A stretch of DNA of 55,595 bases from Pseudanabaena cinerea FACHB-1277 (GTDB lineage Bacteria; Cyanobacteriota; Cyanobacteriia; Pseudanabaenales; Pseudanabaenaceae), in the NCBI RefSeq assembly GCF_014696345.1, contig NZ_JACJPY010000020.1:1-55595 (forward strand), written 5' to 3'. A program made the translations under genes and the position numbers. Every line of letters begins with the position of its first letter. Position 1 is the first letter of the stretch. The notes beneath the pieces are model-generated. The model did no database searches, had not been told where the DNA came from, and saw nothing but the letters and a program-made list of their open reading frames with translations. Below, in pieces: positions 35,152 through 42,784 of this stretch.

Positions 35152-36240
35152 TTACTGTGGTTGCCACATTTTGATTGCTTCCATTAATGGGTCTGGAGCA
35201 ATCTCAACATCATGACGAATAACCCTAGCGTGACGGGTATCTTCGAGCAGCAACCTTTGCGAATCAGCAATAATTGATTCTAACCGACCATTCTTCTCAA
35301 ACATTCTTTGGTTTAAGGCGATGTCTCCCTTTTTTAGTCCACTATATCCCTTTGCCACAGCCTCTAATGTTTGATTGGTCTGATTAGCGATCACCCCAAA
35401 TACAAGGTTAGGATTATTTTCTACACCTTGGATTGCGTCAAACCAAGCTAAAATGAATTTTACCAGACTTTCCCTATGAATGCTGACTTTTTTTGAGCTG
35501 ACGGCTAGACAATCCACAACTAAGCTATCGACATCAGCCGTATCAAAAATAACTTTTAAATCAGCATTTTTAATTGTCTCACCCAATAACGGCTCCCACA
35601 TTACGGCCGCATCAACTTTCCCCTGTTGCAAAAGTTCGGCTCCGCGTTCATTAGATACATCGACTATTTCCACATCTTGGGGTTTGATCATTCCCGATTG
35701 AAGTGCCTGTAACAGGATCAAATGGGCGACTGTACCGAGTTTAGCACTGACTTTTCTGCCCTTGAGGTCTTTAATTGATGGGACATTTGACCTTGCCACG
35801 ATCGCATCGGAGCCAGATGAAAGATCAGCAACGAGGATTACCGCAGGTCGATCATTGGCAGGGTCGATCTGCATCAATTCCCATAGAGTCACAAAACTCA
35901 TGTCCTGAGCGCCGCGAATTGTTGCCCGAATATTGTCCTGTTGATTGTTAAACTTGGTAATCTCAACCTGAATGCCACGTTTCTCAAATAGTTTCGCCTC
36001 TTGAGCATAAAGGGCGATCGCATAGCCAGGCCAATTATTCATGCCTAAGCGCAAGACTGGTAAAGCCTGAGCGTTAACGCAACCATTGACGACAAATATC
36101 GTGGTCACGAGCATGGCGCTAACTAGCCAAACTTTAGTGAAGGTAATAGATACTAAGTAATTGTGGAATAAATAATTACGGAATAAGGATGAGGAATATT
36201 TGAGTTGCTGGGATAAAAACTCAACTGATTTTCGCAGCAT
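35152..36240 (-). CDS. NMT1/SsuA-type periplasmic substrate-binding protein (lipoprotein)
   Basis: A binding protein of the nitrate/sulfonate/thiamine-precursor type. The hydrophobic stretch before FVVNGC (about residues 37-53) looks like a lipoprotein signal, with Cys as lipid anchor, although the preceding leader is unusually long. The mature part begins LPVLRLGMNNWPGYAIALYAQ and contains KGRKVSAKLGTVAHLILLQAL and VDAAVMWEPLL, both typical of the family. No ABC permease or ATPase gene is next to it; instead the hybrid kinase follows. It may therefore serve as a sensory subunit. The ligand is unknown. Confidence 0.85.
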   Translation of the reverse strand: MLRKSVEFLSQQLKYSSSLFRNYLFHNYLVSITFTKVWLVSAMLVTTIFVVNGCVNAQALPVLRLGMNNWPGYAIALYAQEAKLFEKRGIQVEITKFNNQQDNIRATIRGAQDMSFVTLWELMQIDPANDRPAVILVADLSSGSDAIVARSNVPSIKDLKGRKVSAKLGTVAHLILLQALQSGMIKPQDVEIVDVSNERGAELLQQGKVDAAVMWEPLLGETIKNADLKVIFDTADVDSLVVDCLAVSSKKVSIHRESLVKFILAWFDAIQGVENNPNLVFGVIANQTNQTLEAVAKGYSGLKKGDIALNQRMFEKNGRLESIIADSQRLLLEDTRHARVIRHDVEIAPDPLMEAIKMWQPQ

Positions 36241-36308
36241 AAATTTTTTTGCTTGCTATAGATCCATGTTACTCGGAGTTTATCCCAAAGTACAAAACGG
36301 TATCGCTA

Positions 36309-36371
36309 TGGTTTATCTATATTTATCTATATTATTTATCTATATTTATGTGTTTATGTGTTTATGTTTTC
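36309..36371. repeat. AT-rich tandem repeat upstream of tatC
   Basis: The stretch is built from TTTATCTATA units (three in a row, with variants) followed by TTTATGTG units. It lies in the divergent spacer between the binding-protein gene and tatC, and probably has no coding role. Confidence 0.55.
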
Positions 36372-36496
36372 CAAAACTATTGCCGATTACAGCCAAATGT
36401 CATGAATCTTACAAAATTCATTGCCCATGCGATCGCTATAATTAGGTCAGCCCCCATTGCTCCAGTTGATTTTCTTTTAATAACGACAACGACACC

Positions 36497-37330
36497 ATGC
36501 TAGAGACGGTAAACACATCAGAGCAGTCTTCACCACAATATCAGGATTTGCCAGAAAATCCGCCAGAGCGAAATCTCAGTAGCGGCGAGGCGATCGCCAG
36601 TCCTGCGGATCAGGATGAACTTGAGACGATTGACGATGTGGAGATGTCTTTGTTTGATCATTTAGAAGAACTGCGATCGCGCATTTTTTATGCCCTGATT
36701 GCGATTTTCTTGGGCATAGTCGTTTGCTTTATATTTGTTAACAAAATTGTGGCAGTTCTGGAAATACCTGCACAGGGGGTCAAGTTCTTGCAACTTGCCC
36801 CAGGGGAATATTTCTTTGTCTCCGTCAAAGTTGCTGGCTATAGTGGCATCCTGTTGTCTAGTCCTGCCATCCTCTATCAAATTGTGCGCTTTGTCTTACC
36901 AGGACTGACCCGCCGCGAAAAACGGGCGATCGCTCCCATTGTCTTTGGCTCCAGTATTTTATTTGTCCTTGGCATCGTTTTTGCATACCAATTACTGATC
37001 CCTGCGGCGCTAAACTTCTTTATTAGCTATGGTGGTGATGTGGTTGAGCAGTTTTGGTCAATCGATCGCTATTTTGAATTTGTATTGTTACTGCTATTCA
37101 GTACAGGTTTAGCCTTTCAGATTCCTGTGATCCAAGCACTATTGGCAATTATTGGGATCGTTAATTCGGAGCGGATGTTGGCGGGTTGGCGCTATGTGGT
37201 TTTAGGCGCAGTGATCCTTGGAGCCGTGCTGACCCCATCCACTGACCCCATGACCCAGAGTCTCTTAGCGGGTGCGGTGGGAATGTTGTATTTCGGTGGC
37301 ATTTTTATTGTCAAGGCGATCGGCAAGTAA
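36497..37330 (+). CDS. tatC: Twin-arginine translocase subunit TatC
   Basis: Integral membrane receptor for folded proteins carrying a twin-arginine signal. The hallmark [15 protein letters not shown] is at about residues 50-64, and six hydrophobic segments follow. The conserved Pro/Glu loop [16 protein letters not shown] and the later [11 protein letters not shown] block are present. The first ~48 residues are an acidic, Pro/Ser-rich extension seen in many cyanobacteria. The stop codon lies inside the first unit of an 11-bp tandem repeat that separates it from cimA. Confidence 0.95.
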   Translation: MLETVNTSEQSSPQYQDLPENPPERNLSSGEAIASPADQDELETIDDVEMSLFDHLEELRSRIFYALIAIFLGIVVCFIFVNKIVAVLEIPAQGVKFLQLAPGEYFFVSVKVAGYSGILLSSPAILYQIVRFVLPGLTRREKRAIAPIVFGSSILFVLGIVFAYQLLIPAALNFFISYGGDVVEQFWSIDRYFEFVLLLLFSTGLAFQIPVIQALLAIIGIVNSERMLAGWRYVVLGAVILGAVLTPSTDPMTQSLLAGAVGMLYFGGIFIVKAIGK

Positions 37331-37363
37331 TCGGCAAGTAATTGGCAAATAATTGGCAAATAA
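37320..37363 (+). repeat. Four 11-bp tandem repeats spanning the tatC stop and cimA leader
   Basis: TCGGCAAGTAA twice, then TTGGCAAATAA twice, without gaps. The first unit contains the last codons and stop of tatC (GGC AAG TAA), so the array is a tandem duplication of that gene end. It sets the 34-bp spacing to the cimA ATG at 37365. Confidence 0.9.
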
Positions 37364-37364
37364 T

Positions 37365-39002
37365 ATGTCTCACCCTAATAATGCGATTTATATTTACGAC
37401 ACGACCCTGCGGGATGGTACACAGCGCGAAGGGCTGTCTGTATCCCTAGAGGACAAAATCCATATTGCCACCAAGCTGGATCGGTTGGGGGTGGCTTTTA
37501 TTGAAGGGGGCTGGGCGGGGGCAAATCCTAAGGATGCCGAATTTTTTCAAAGGATGCAGACACAACCCCTCCACCATGCCGAATTAGTCGTATTCTGCTC
37601 CACTCGTCGCGCCCATCTGACGGCGGCAACCGATCCTATGCTTGTGCCGATCTTGGCGGCTAAGACCAAATGGGTTACGGTTTTTGGTAAATCTTGGGAT
37701 CTCCATGTCACTGAAGGGTTACGCACCACCCTCGCCGAAAATTTGGCGATGATCCAAGATACGATCGCCTATCTCAAAGGATGCGATCGCCGCCTCATCT
37801 ACGATGCCGAACATTGGTTTGACGGCTACAAACACAATCCTGAATATGCCCTTTTAACCCTCAAAACTGCCCTAGAAGCAGGGGCGGAATGGTTTGTTCT
37901 CTGTGATACTAATGGCGGAACCCTACCCCATGACATAGCAAGAATTATCAATATTGTCTATGAGTCTCTCAAAACATGGCATGGCGGCAAAATTCCGCAA
38001 ATTGGCATCCATACTCACAATGACTCTGGGCTTGCCGTTGCCAATGCCCTCACTGCCGTTCAACATGGCGCAACCATGGTACAAGGCACAATTAATGGCT
38101 ATGGTGAGCGCTGTGGCAATGCTAATCTCTGCACCGTCATGCCCAACTTGCAACTAAAAATGGGATATAGGTGCATTGAGCCAGAGCAATTGAGCCAGCT
38201 CACCGAGCTATCCCGTCAGGTCAGCGAAATTGTCAATCTTGCTCCCGATGACCATGCCCCCTTTGTCGGTGCTTCGGCGTTTGCCCATAAGGGCGGTATC
38301 CATGTCAGTGCCGTACAGCGCAACCCCATCACCTACGAGCATATTGCCCCCGAAAGCATTGGTAATCATCGCCGCATCGTCATTTCCGATCAGGCAGGGC
38401 TGAGCAATATTATTGCCAAGGTGGAAAATTTTGGCATTTGCTTGAGAAAGGAGGATGGAGCCTGTCGCCAAATCTTGCAAAAAACCAAGGAACTGGAACA
38501 AATTGGGTATCAATTTGAATCTGCTGAAGCCAGTTTTGAACTGCTAGTACGTGAAGCTTTGGGCGATCGCCCCAAATTCTTTGCCATTAAAAATTTCTAT
38601 GTATATTGCTCAAGTGATACTAAACATCTCACGGGTTCTGTTAACTCACAGGCAACCGTAAAAGTCGTGGTTAATGATGTCGAGCAGCTTACCGCCGCCG
38701 AGGGCAGTGGGCCTGTTGCCGCTCTCGATTTGGCATTACGCAAAGCCTTAATCAACTTCTATCCAGAAATCGCAAATTTCTATCTGACCGATTACAAAGT
38801 ACGGATTCTTAATAGCGAATTGGGAACCCATGCCACCACTAGGGTCTTAATTGAATTTAGTAATGGCAAACGCCGATGGTCAACCGCAGGTGTTTCCGAC
38901 AATATCATTGATGCCTCTTGCAAAGCGATCGGTGAAGGCTTGGAATATGGTTTGCTATCAGCAGTGCGCTATAGTCCTATGCTGACAACAAAACCATTTT
39001 AA
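37365..39002 (+). CDS. cimA: (R)-citramalate synthase
   Basis: Condenses acetyl-CoA with pyruvate to citramalate, the start of the threonine-independent route to isoleucine. The catalytic barrel starts with YIYDTTLRDGTQREGLSV, the DTTLRDG metal/substrate motif, and contains GIHTHNDSGLAVANALTAV (HTHND metal ligands) and GTINGYGERCGNANL. The C-terminal half has the LeuA allosteric-type domain (about 400-545). Its length fits citramalate synthase (CimA) rather than homocitrate synthase. The ATG at 37365 replaces an in-frame TTG 12 bp upstream that lies within the tandem repeat. Confidence 0.92.
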   Translation: MSHPNNAIYIYDTTLRDGTQREGLSVSLEDKIHIATKLDRLGVAFIEGGWAGANPKDAEFFQRMQTQPLHHAELVVFCSTRRAHLTAATDPMLVPILAAKTKWVTVFGKSWDLHVTEGLRTTLAENLAMIQDTIAYLKGCDRRLIYDAEHWFDGYKHNPEYALLTLKTALEAGAEWFVLCDTNGGTLPHDIARIINIVYESLKTWHGGKIPQIGIHTHNDSGLAVANALTAVQHGATMVQGTINGYGERCGNANLCTVMPNLQLKMGYRCIEPEQLSQLTELSRQVSEIVNLAPDDHAPFVGASAFAHKGGIHVSAVQRNPITYEHIAPESIGNHRRIVISDQAGLSNIIAKVENFGICLRKEDGACRQILQKTKELEQIGYQFESAEASFELLVREALGDRPKFFAIKNFYVYCSSDTKHLTGSVNSQATVKVVVNDVEQLTAAEGSGPVAALDLALRKALINFYPEIANFYLTDYKVRILNSELGTHATTRVLIEFSNGKRRWSTAGVSDNIIDASCKAIGEGLEYGLLSAVRYSPMLTTKPF

Positions 39003-39029
39003 AGTTTTTGATGTGTAGTGATTTAAGCA

Positions 39030-39398
39030 TTAGGCGATCGCAAAACCGTTATATTGACGCATAAAGGGAGCATGGTAAGCCAACACGATGTCAGTTTTGG
39101 GGATGCCTTGATCGGTGAGTTCATTGGCAACGCCGATCTCAGTGCTGTCATATTGAATCCAGATTTTGCCATCTTCTATATCTATATGGATTAAGGCTCC
39201 AAAGACTCGCCGATCGCCTTGCCAACCAGTACGCAGCAGTTGATAGCGATCGCGCTCTCGATCAAATACTAACTTCATCGCAATTTCGCCATAGACAGGT
39301 TTAACTTGGCTATGTTCGGTAAGAATTTCTTGAATAATTTGGCGATACTGTTCTAGTTTATCTCCAGTTTGAATGTTATAGACTAAAAGAAGAATTTG
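39030..39398 (-). pseudogene. xisI copy without a start codon, preceded by an xisH tail remnant
   Basis: Residues GDKLEQYRQIIQEIL and VKPVYGEIAMKLVFD, read in one frame from 39365 down to the YNGFAIA stop at 39030, give a full-length XisI-like protein. The expected initiating ATG is missing, because the sequence reads ...CAA ACT GGA GAT AAA CTA GAA where other copies have ATGGAC/ATGGAT. The only in-frame ATG is internal (39278), leaving 82 residues. Upstream, ILLLVYNIQT continues in frame like the C-terminus of XisH and is stopped at the next xisI. This looks like a decayed xisH-xisI unit; internal initiation is possible. Confidence 0.65.
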
Positions 39399-39425
39399 TT
39401 GGTCTTGAACGATTTCTGTAGAGTT

Positions 39426-39761
39426 TTAGGCGATCGCATATCCAGTGTAGGGACGAACTTCAGGTTCATGAAAGCCGAGTACGATGTCTGTTTTGGGAAT
39501 ACCAGCTTTGACAAGTTCATCGGTAATGCCATCTTCGGTTCCGTCATATTGCACCCAGACTTTGCCATTGACAATTTCGATATGTAGCAAAACGCTATGC
39601 AGATGCTGCTGATGGTTCCAGCCTTCAAAAAGAATAATGTATTGGTCTGTGTCTGAGTCAAAGGCGGCGCGATTTTTGCCATTGACGTTGGCATAGGTAA
39701 TACTGGTATAGGGTTTGAGGGTATTACGGATAATTTGACGATAGGTATTTAGTCGATCCAT
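39426..39761 (-). CDS. XisI family protein
   Basis: A 111-residue protein of the XisI family, named as a controlling factor for excision of the fdxN element in Anabaena; most copies, like this one, are unlinked to that element. The typical start DRLNTYRQIIRNTLKPY, the central WNHQQHLHSVLLHIEI and VWVQYDGTEDGI blocks, and the ending GIPKTDIVLGFHEPEVRPYTGYAIA are all present. Its ATG overlaps the end of a strongly shortened xisH frame by 13 bp, in the same way as in the intact xisH-xisI pair at 41 kb. The function outside the fdxN element is not established. Confidence 0.85.
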   Translation of the reverse strand: MDRLNTYRQIIRNTLKPYTSITYANVNGKNRAAFDSDTDQYIILFEGWNHQQHLHSVLLHIEIVNGKVWVQYDGTEDGITDELVKAGIPKTDIVLGFHEPEVRPYTGYAIA

Positions 39762-39850
39762 CGGGTGATAACCTCTTTGTCTGGGTTGAATGTGAACAGT
39801 TTTAGAACTTGGTTTTCTAAAAGGATTTTGCCGATTTCTTTTGCTGGCAT
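39749..39850 (-). pseudogene. Internally deleted xisH (33-codon remnant)
   Basis: An open frame of 33 codons starts MPAKEI, like an XisH N-terminus, and goes straight to FNPDKEVITRWID, an XisH C-terminus, overlapping the xisI start at TGGATCGACTAA. About 100 central residues, including the PD-(D/E)xK nuclease core, are missing. It is best read as an internal deletion that kept the translational coupling to xisI. Confidence 0.65.
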
Positions 39851-39882
39851 ATAATTTGTTTTTCTTTTTTACTTTTACCTTT

Positions 39883-39960
39883 TTACTTGATCAATCCTCG
39901 CTCGACATCGCGATCGCCATTAAGCGCATTGAGTTTGAGGTGATCGCCAATTATCGAAAA
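39883..39960 (-). pseudogene. Decayed 3' end of an Eco57I-like methylase gene (copy C)
   Basis: The minus strand reads LKLNALNGDRDVERGLIK followed by a stop, matching the last residues of the intact methylase (VKLNALNAYRDVRTGLIK). Homology stops after about 25 codons. A TTTTTAC heptamer tract and the shortened xisH follow directly. The fragment is too short to be a gene and has no start. Confidence 0.75.
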
Positions 39961-39994
39961 CACAAAAAATATTATTAATGATCATAATACTTGT

Positions 39995-40062
39995 AGGGGC
40001 AGAGCATTCCCACAGAGATTTATGATATTTCAGACCATTTTAAATTGGGAATGCTCTGCCCT
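39995..40062. repeat. Inverted repeat (small non-autonomous element or REP-like hairpin)
   Basis: AGGGGCAGAGCATTCCCA (39995-40012) pairs with TGGGAATGCTCTGCCCT (40046-40062) with one extra G. I recall TAGGGGC..GCATTCCC-type ends as common dispersed palindromes in cyanobacterial genomes; a search would be needed to confirm this. Confidence 0.65.
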
Positions 40063-40141
40063 AAACCTCGCAACGTAGAGACAATTTATTTTTATCTGGA
40101 ATCTCATAACGCGGGGATAATTTGTTGGTGAATGGCGAAGA

Positions 40142-40208
40142 GGGTTGAGCATTTGCGGATCGAGATTTTGGTGATGAGTTTGGGAATTGTGACACAAATG
40201 CTCAACCC
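40142..40208. repeat. Second inverted repeat of the same style
   Basis: GGGTTGAGCATTT (40142-40154) and AAATGCTCAACCC (40196-40208) are a perfect 13-bp inverted repeat 41 bases apart. It lies just past the end of the DUF2283 gene and could also act as its terminator. Confidence 0.65.
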
Positions 40209-40218
40209 CTACAGGTTT

Positions 40219-40440
40219 TTATCCTACCAACTGCCCCATTTCGATGCTGACGCTATCAAAGCGGTTGTCGCTGGGATGATAAGAAAGGAGTTCTATGCCA
40301 ATTGGTTCTCCGTTATCCGCGTCTTTAATTAGGATGATGCCATTGCCTAGTTCGGTGCAGATCTGATTTGTGCGTGGGGCTTGCCAGAACACGGTCAAGA
40401 GTTCCATTTCTGGTTCGTAGTAGATTTTCACTTGTGCCAT
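40219..40440 (-). CDS. DUF2283 protein, probable antitoxin
   Basis: A 73-residue protein. The ATG at 40440 gives MAQVKIYYEPEMELLTVFW, the typical DUF2283 opening; a longer upstream reading is just the other frame of the neighbouring gene. The central GNGIILIKDADNGEPIGIELLSY matches the family pattern of a short beta-rich domain. It overlaps the preceding small nuclease-like gene by 13 bp. DUF2283 genes often follow small RelE/colicin-type toxin genes, so an antitoxin role is likely by context. Confidence 0.75.
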   Translation of the reverse strand: MAQVKIYYEPEMELLTVFWQAPRTNQICTELGNGIILIKDADNGEPIGIELLSYHPSDNRFDSVSIEMGQLVG

Positions 40441-40733
40441 AGTAGTTCTCCTTCTTTGATTGCGTCGGTTTGATAAGCAGTGATCAAAAATCCGTCTCCG
40501 TTTAAGCGTTTGGCTACGGCGACAACCCATCGTTTGGCTTTGAGGACTGCATAAAACAATAGTATATTTTCATCTCGGCTACTGCGATGAATTTCGTCTG
40601 GGTTGGCGAGTGCTTGTTGTACTTCTAGTTCCAGATTGGCTATATCAGGATGTTTGACGATTACTTTTTGCCAATATTCTTCTGAGGTGCGAACGGTTAA
40701 GCCAAGAGGGGTTAAGATTTCAAATTTGTTCAT
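40428..40733 (-). CDS. Small RNase-like toxin (PBECR/DUF4258-like)
   Basis: A 101-residue protein resembling the Barnase/EndoU/ColicinE5/RelE-like fold group. Visible blocks are HPDIANLELEVQQALANPDEIHRSSRDENILLFY and AKRWVVAVAKRLNGDGFLITAYQTDAI; the conserved His, Arg and late Thr-Ala-Tyr would be the candidate active-site residues. It overlaps the DUF2283 gene by 13 bp, the usual arrangement of a toxin-antitoxin pair. Its ATG overlaps the stop of a methylase-tail remnant (AAATGA), so translation may be coupled to that fragment. The exact family is recalled, not searched. Confidence 0.65.
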   Translation of the reverse strand: MNKFEILTPLGLTVRTSEEYWQKVIVKHPDIANLELEVQQALANPDEIHRSSRDENILLFYAVLKAKRWVVAVAKRLNGDGFLITAYQTDAIKEGELLWHK

Positions 40734-40822
40734 TTTATCAATCCTGTTCGCACATCGCGATCGCCATTAAGCGCATTGAGTTTGAGGCGATCGCTAACTA
40801 TGAGAAATATGGTGAGAATATA
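40730..40822 (-). pseudogene. Decayed 3' end of an Eco57I-like methylase gene (copy B)
   Basis: Thirty codons reading YILTIFLIVSDRLK then LNALNGDRDVRTGLIK and TGA. The intact methylase has YILTTFPIVPDPVK and LNALNAYRDVRTGLIK at the same place, so this is clearly the same gene end. Its TGA overlaps the ATG of the toxin gene. The DNA match continues beyond the coding similarity, including GGTGAGAATATA. There is no start codon and an in-frame stop lies just upstream. Confidence 0.85.
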
Positions 40823-40843
40823 GATTTAAGTAATCTTCTGAGT

Positions 40844-41188
40844 TCAAACTGTTGCATATCCTGTATATTGCCGTAAATAAGCAGGTTGCAGACCTATCAC
40901 GATATCTTCTTTAGGCACTCCTTGATTAACTAGAGCTTCAGCAATATCTATTTCTGTATTGTTGGCTTGAATCCAAATTTTTTCTGCTTTAATGTCGAGA
41001 TGCATTGAGCAGCCATGGATACGTCTTTCTTTATCCCAACCAATTGCTAGTACTTGATATCGATCTTGTTCTATATCAAATATGGTTTGCATTTCAATTT
41101 CGCCATTTGCTGGTTTATAAGAGGCGTATTGGCGAAGAAATTTTTTGATGATGTTACGGTAGTTGTGAATTTTTTCTAGATTGTCCAT
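40844..41188 (-). CDS. XisI family protein (partner of intact XisH)
   Basis: A 114-residue XisI protein overlapping the end of xisH by 13 bp. The family pattern is intact: MDNLEKIHNYRNIIKKFLRQ at the start, the central CSMHLDIKAEKIWIQANNTE and the ending GVPKEDIVIGLQPAYLRQYTGYA. It is clearly more similar to the copy at 50.7 kb than to the two copies at 39 kb. It probably acts with XisH, but the molecular activity is unknown. Confidence 0.9.
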   Translation of the reverse strand: MDNLEKIHNYRNIIKKFLRQYASYKPANGEIEMQTIFDIEQDRYQVLAIGWDKERRIHGCSMHLDIKAEKIWIQANNTEIDIAEALVNQGVPKEDIVIGLQPAYLRQYTGYATV

Positions 41189-41589
41189 GTGATGATTACC
41201 TCCTTTTTGACATCATAAACTAAAACATCAAGCTGACATTCTTTGATAACCATGCGTGGAAATTCTTTTTTAAAGAAGGTTTCATAGGCAGTGTTGGGAA
41301 TTGCTAAAAATATTTTATATTCTGGATAGGTGAATTTTAGACCTATTCTATAGTTAATAAATTGCCCAACTGCCAAATGAAAATCATTAAGAGATGAGTT
41401 GCCAATAAAGCTTTTAACTTCTACGGCAATTTTTTGATTATCACGCTCAGCAGCAATTAATCTTTCTGCACCAAGGTCAATATAAAGTTCTGAATCTCCA
41501 ACTTTTAGGGATAATGGATCATCTGTAATTTTCCAACCGTCTTTGATTAGAGCGTTTTTAACCACATCATGAAATAAGTCTTTTGCCAT
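41176..41589 (-). CDS. XisH family protein (PD-(D/E)xK-like nuclease fold), intact copy
   Basis: A 137-residue protein, the only full-length xisH in the window. The core LYIDLGAERLIAAERDNQKIAVEVKSF shows the pattern of a PD-(D/E)xK nuclease, with D38 and E57-V-K59. It begins MAKDLFHDVVKNALIKDGW and ends VLVYDVKKEVIITWTI, where the ATG of xisI lies in another frame. Directly upstream are heptamer repeats and a fragment that resembles the methylase tail. XisH is named from Anabaena fdxN-element excision; a nuclease or defence/toxin-like role would fit this context but is inferred. Confidence 0.88.
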   Translation of the reverse strand: MAKDLFHDVVKNALIKDGWKITDDPLSLKVGDSELYIDLGAERLIAAERDNQKIAVEVKSFIGNSSLNDFHLAVGQFINYRIGLKFTYPEYKIFLAIPNTAYETFFKKEFPRMVIKECQLDVLVYDVKKEVIITWTI

Positions 41590-41646
41590 TACTTTTTACT
41601 TTTACCTTTTTACTTTTTACTTGACGCACATCCCGATCGCTTTTGA
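41590..41646 (-). repeat. Heptamer tract plus short methylase-tail fragment (copy D)
   Basis: On the plus strand, ACTTTTTACTTTTACC-type units (TTTTTAC/TTTTACC) fill 41590-41620. The next bases read SDRDVRQ on the minus strand (GCGATCGGGATGTGCGTC), similar to GDRDVRT of the methylase tail. The fragment is only about 7 codons, so it is suggestive and would not stand alone. Confidence 0.5.
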
Positions 41647-41661
41647 ATGTGCATAGTATTA

Positions 41662-41925
41662 TCATGCCAGTTTCCTTGTTTTACTTTTTATTTGTAAATT
41701 TGGAAGAGGAATATCATCGCCACATTCCCAAGCTGTTTCTAGCCAAGCGTGTTTGGCTTCTTGAATGTTGGCAACTGCTTCTTCGAGGCTGTCACCTTGA
41801 GAAAGACAACCGACTAAATCGACAATCATCACGGTGTAGCCGCCATCAGGTTCGGGGTAAAGGGTGATGGGGTAGTTGAGATTGAGGTATTCTTCTAGGG
41901 TTTTAGGTTTGGTCTGGGTTTTCAT
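41662..41925 (-). CDS. hicB: HicB-type antitoxin
   Basis: An 87-residue HicB protein that would neutralise the HicA toxin encoded just upstream. The partial RNase-H-like fold is visible: LNYPITLYPEPDGGYTVMIVDLVGCLSQGDSLEEAVANI and AKHAWLETA. The last 25 residues are a short tail without a clear DNA-binding domain. Only 4 bp separate it from hicA. Confidence 0.93.
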   Translation of the reverse strand: MKTQTKPKTLEEYLNLNYPITLYPEPDGGYTVMIVDLVGCLSQGDSLEEAVANIQEAKHAWLETAWECGDDIPLPNLQIKSKTRKLA

Positions 41926-41929
41926 GATT

Positions 41930-42166
41930 TTAGTCTTCTAGATTTAGTAGTTTTATGACTTGCTGAACGTATACTCCTTTCACCATTTCGCCACCTTGTT
42001 TCGGGATGGTTATTTTTAGTCCTGCCGAATTACGAAATGTATGATGACTTCCTTTTACACTTTTTTCTTCAAAATCAAATGCTTCCAAGAGATACTGTAC
42101 GTCATCAAATCGGACTTCTGGCGGATCTCTTAAAAATTGCGCTATCAGTTTTTCAAGTTTGCTCAT
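41930..42166 (-). CDS. hicA: HicA-type mRNA interferase toxin
   Basis: A 78-residue toxin with a dsRNA-binding-like fold that cleaves mRNA. The catalytic His is in KGSHHTFRN and the following strand KITIPKQGG is typical. It lies upstream of hicB on the same strand, the usual HicAB order. An intact start and the paired antitoxin suggest a working module. Confidence 0.92.
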   Translation of the reverse strand: MSKLEKLIAQFLRDPPEVRFDDVQYLLEAFDFEEKSVKGSHHTFRNSAGLKITIPKQGGEMVKGVYVQQVIKLLNLED

Positions 42167-42196
42167 GGCTCATACAGTCAACAAGAGAATATATAT

Positions 42197-42784
42197 TTAA
42201 GTAATTTTCTGCACAAAGCGTTCAAATGATGGACATTTCTTCGCAATTTTTTCGAATTTGGATATATTTTTGGCAATTATGTCTGCATGAATGAGGTCAT
42301 TGTATTTTTTGCCAGTGTTTTCTTCAAATAGTTTGGTTAAGGTCTTTTTAGGATTGGTTCCACCATTAGGGGATTTTCTAATTGTTACGGGATGGGCTGT
42401 GGTTGATAAGACGCTTGAGAGTGCGGTTAGATCGTAGAGAAACCATTCTTCAAGCTCTGGCTCGATGCAAATTAGATAAACATTTGCAGAGGTCACACCA
42501 GCATTTGCAAGGGTATTTTGAATTGCTTGACGATCTTCTTTGCGACAGGGCTTTTGTTTTTTTTCGCGCCATGCTGGATAAAGATCCCAAACGATGAGAA
42601 TACGATCGCAGCCTTGTTTGATTAATTGAGCCGCCACCTTACCGCAATTGGTGATTAAGTTGGGTTTGTTGTCTAAAGTGACGCTGATAATCTGAATATC
42701 TGGCTTAATCTGACGGGCAAACCTTTCGCATACTTTTTTGTCTGCTCCTTGCGGTCCACACTCAAAAATCATCCCTATTTTCAA
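42197..42784 (-). CDS. Toprim/DUF4276-like partner of an AAA ATPase (second pair)
   Basis: A 195-residue protein whose ATG overlaps the ATPase stop by 4 bp. The acidic blocks FECGPQGADKKVCERFA near the N-terminus, LIVWDLYPAW near residue 85 and CIEPELEEWFLYD near 108 are arranged like those of Toprim/RloB-like partners. The DxD step is not obvious (WDLY). It resembles the 146-residue partner at 23.2 kb in layout but is longer and has a Lys-rich C-terminal part. It is likely the effector of a two-gene defence module; the activity is inferred. Confidence 0.65.
   Translation of the reverse strand: MKIGMIFECGPQGADKKVCERFARQIKPDIQIISVTLDNKPNLITNCGKVAAQLIKQGCDRILIVWDLYPAWREKKQKPCRKEDRQAIQNTLANAGVTSANVYLICIEPELEEWFLYDLTALSSVLSTTAHPVTIRKSPNGGTNPKKTLTKLFEENTGKKYNDLIHADIIAKNISKFEKIAKKCPSFERFVQKIT

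Larger units (their letters stand above)
39851..40218. other. Gene-free stretch with methylase remnant and two hairpins
   Basis: There is no gene in these 368 bases. In order they hold a heptamer tract (39861-39888), the methylase tail remnant (39883-39960) and two MITE-like inverted repeats (39995-40062 and 40142-40208), with nothing recognisable between. Confidence 0.6.

Noticed and set aside
36200-36503. Two overlapping frames upstream of tatC
   Set aside because: They are translations of an AT-rich simple repeat (TTTATCTATA) and have no plausible protein character.
40132-40332. Plus-strand frame over the hairpin and DUF2283 gene
   Set aside because: It is the shadow of an inverted repeat and of the minus-strand DUF2283 gene.
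39030-41589. fdxN excision element, suggested by XisH/XisI names
   Set aside because: No fdxN gene, no xisF-type recombinase and no element borders are seen; these families are widespread outside that element.
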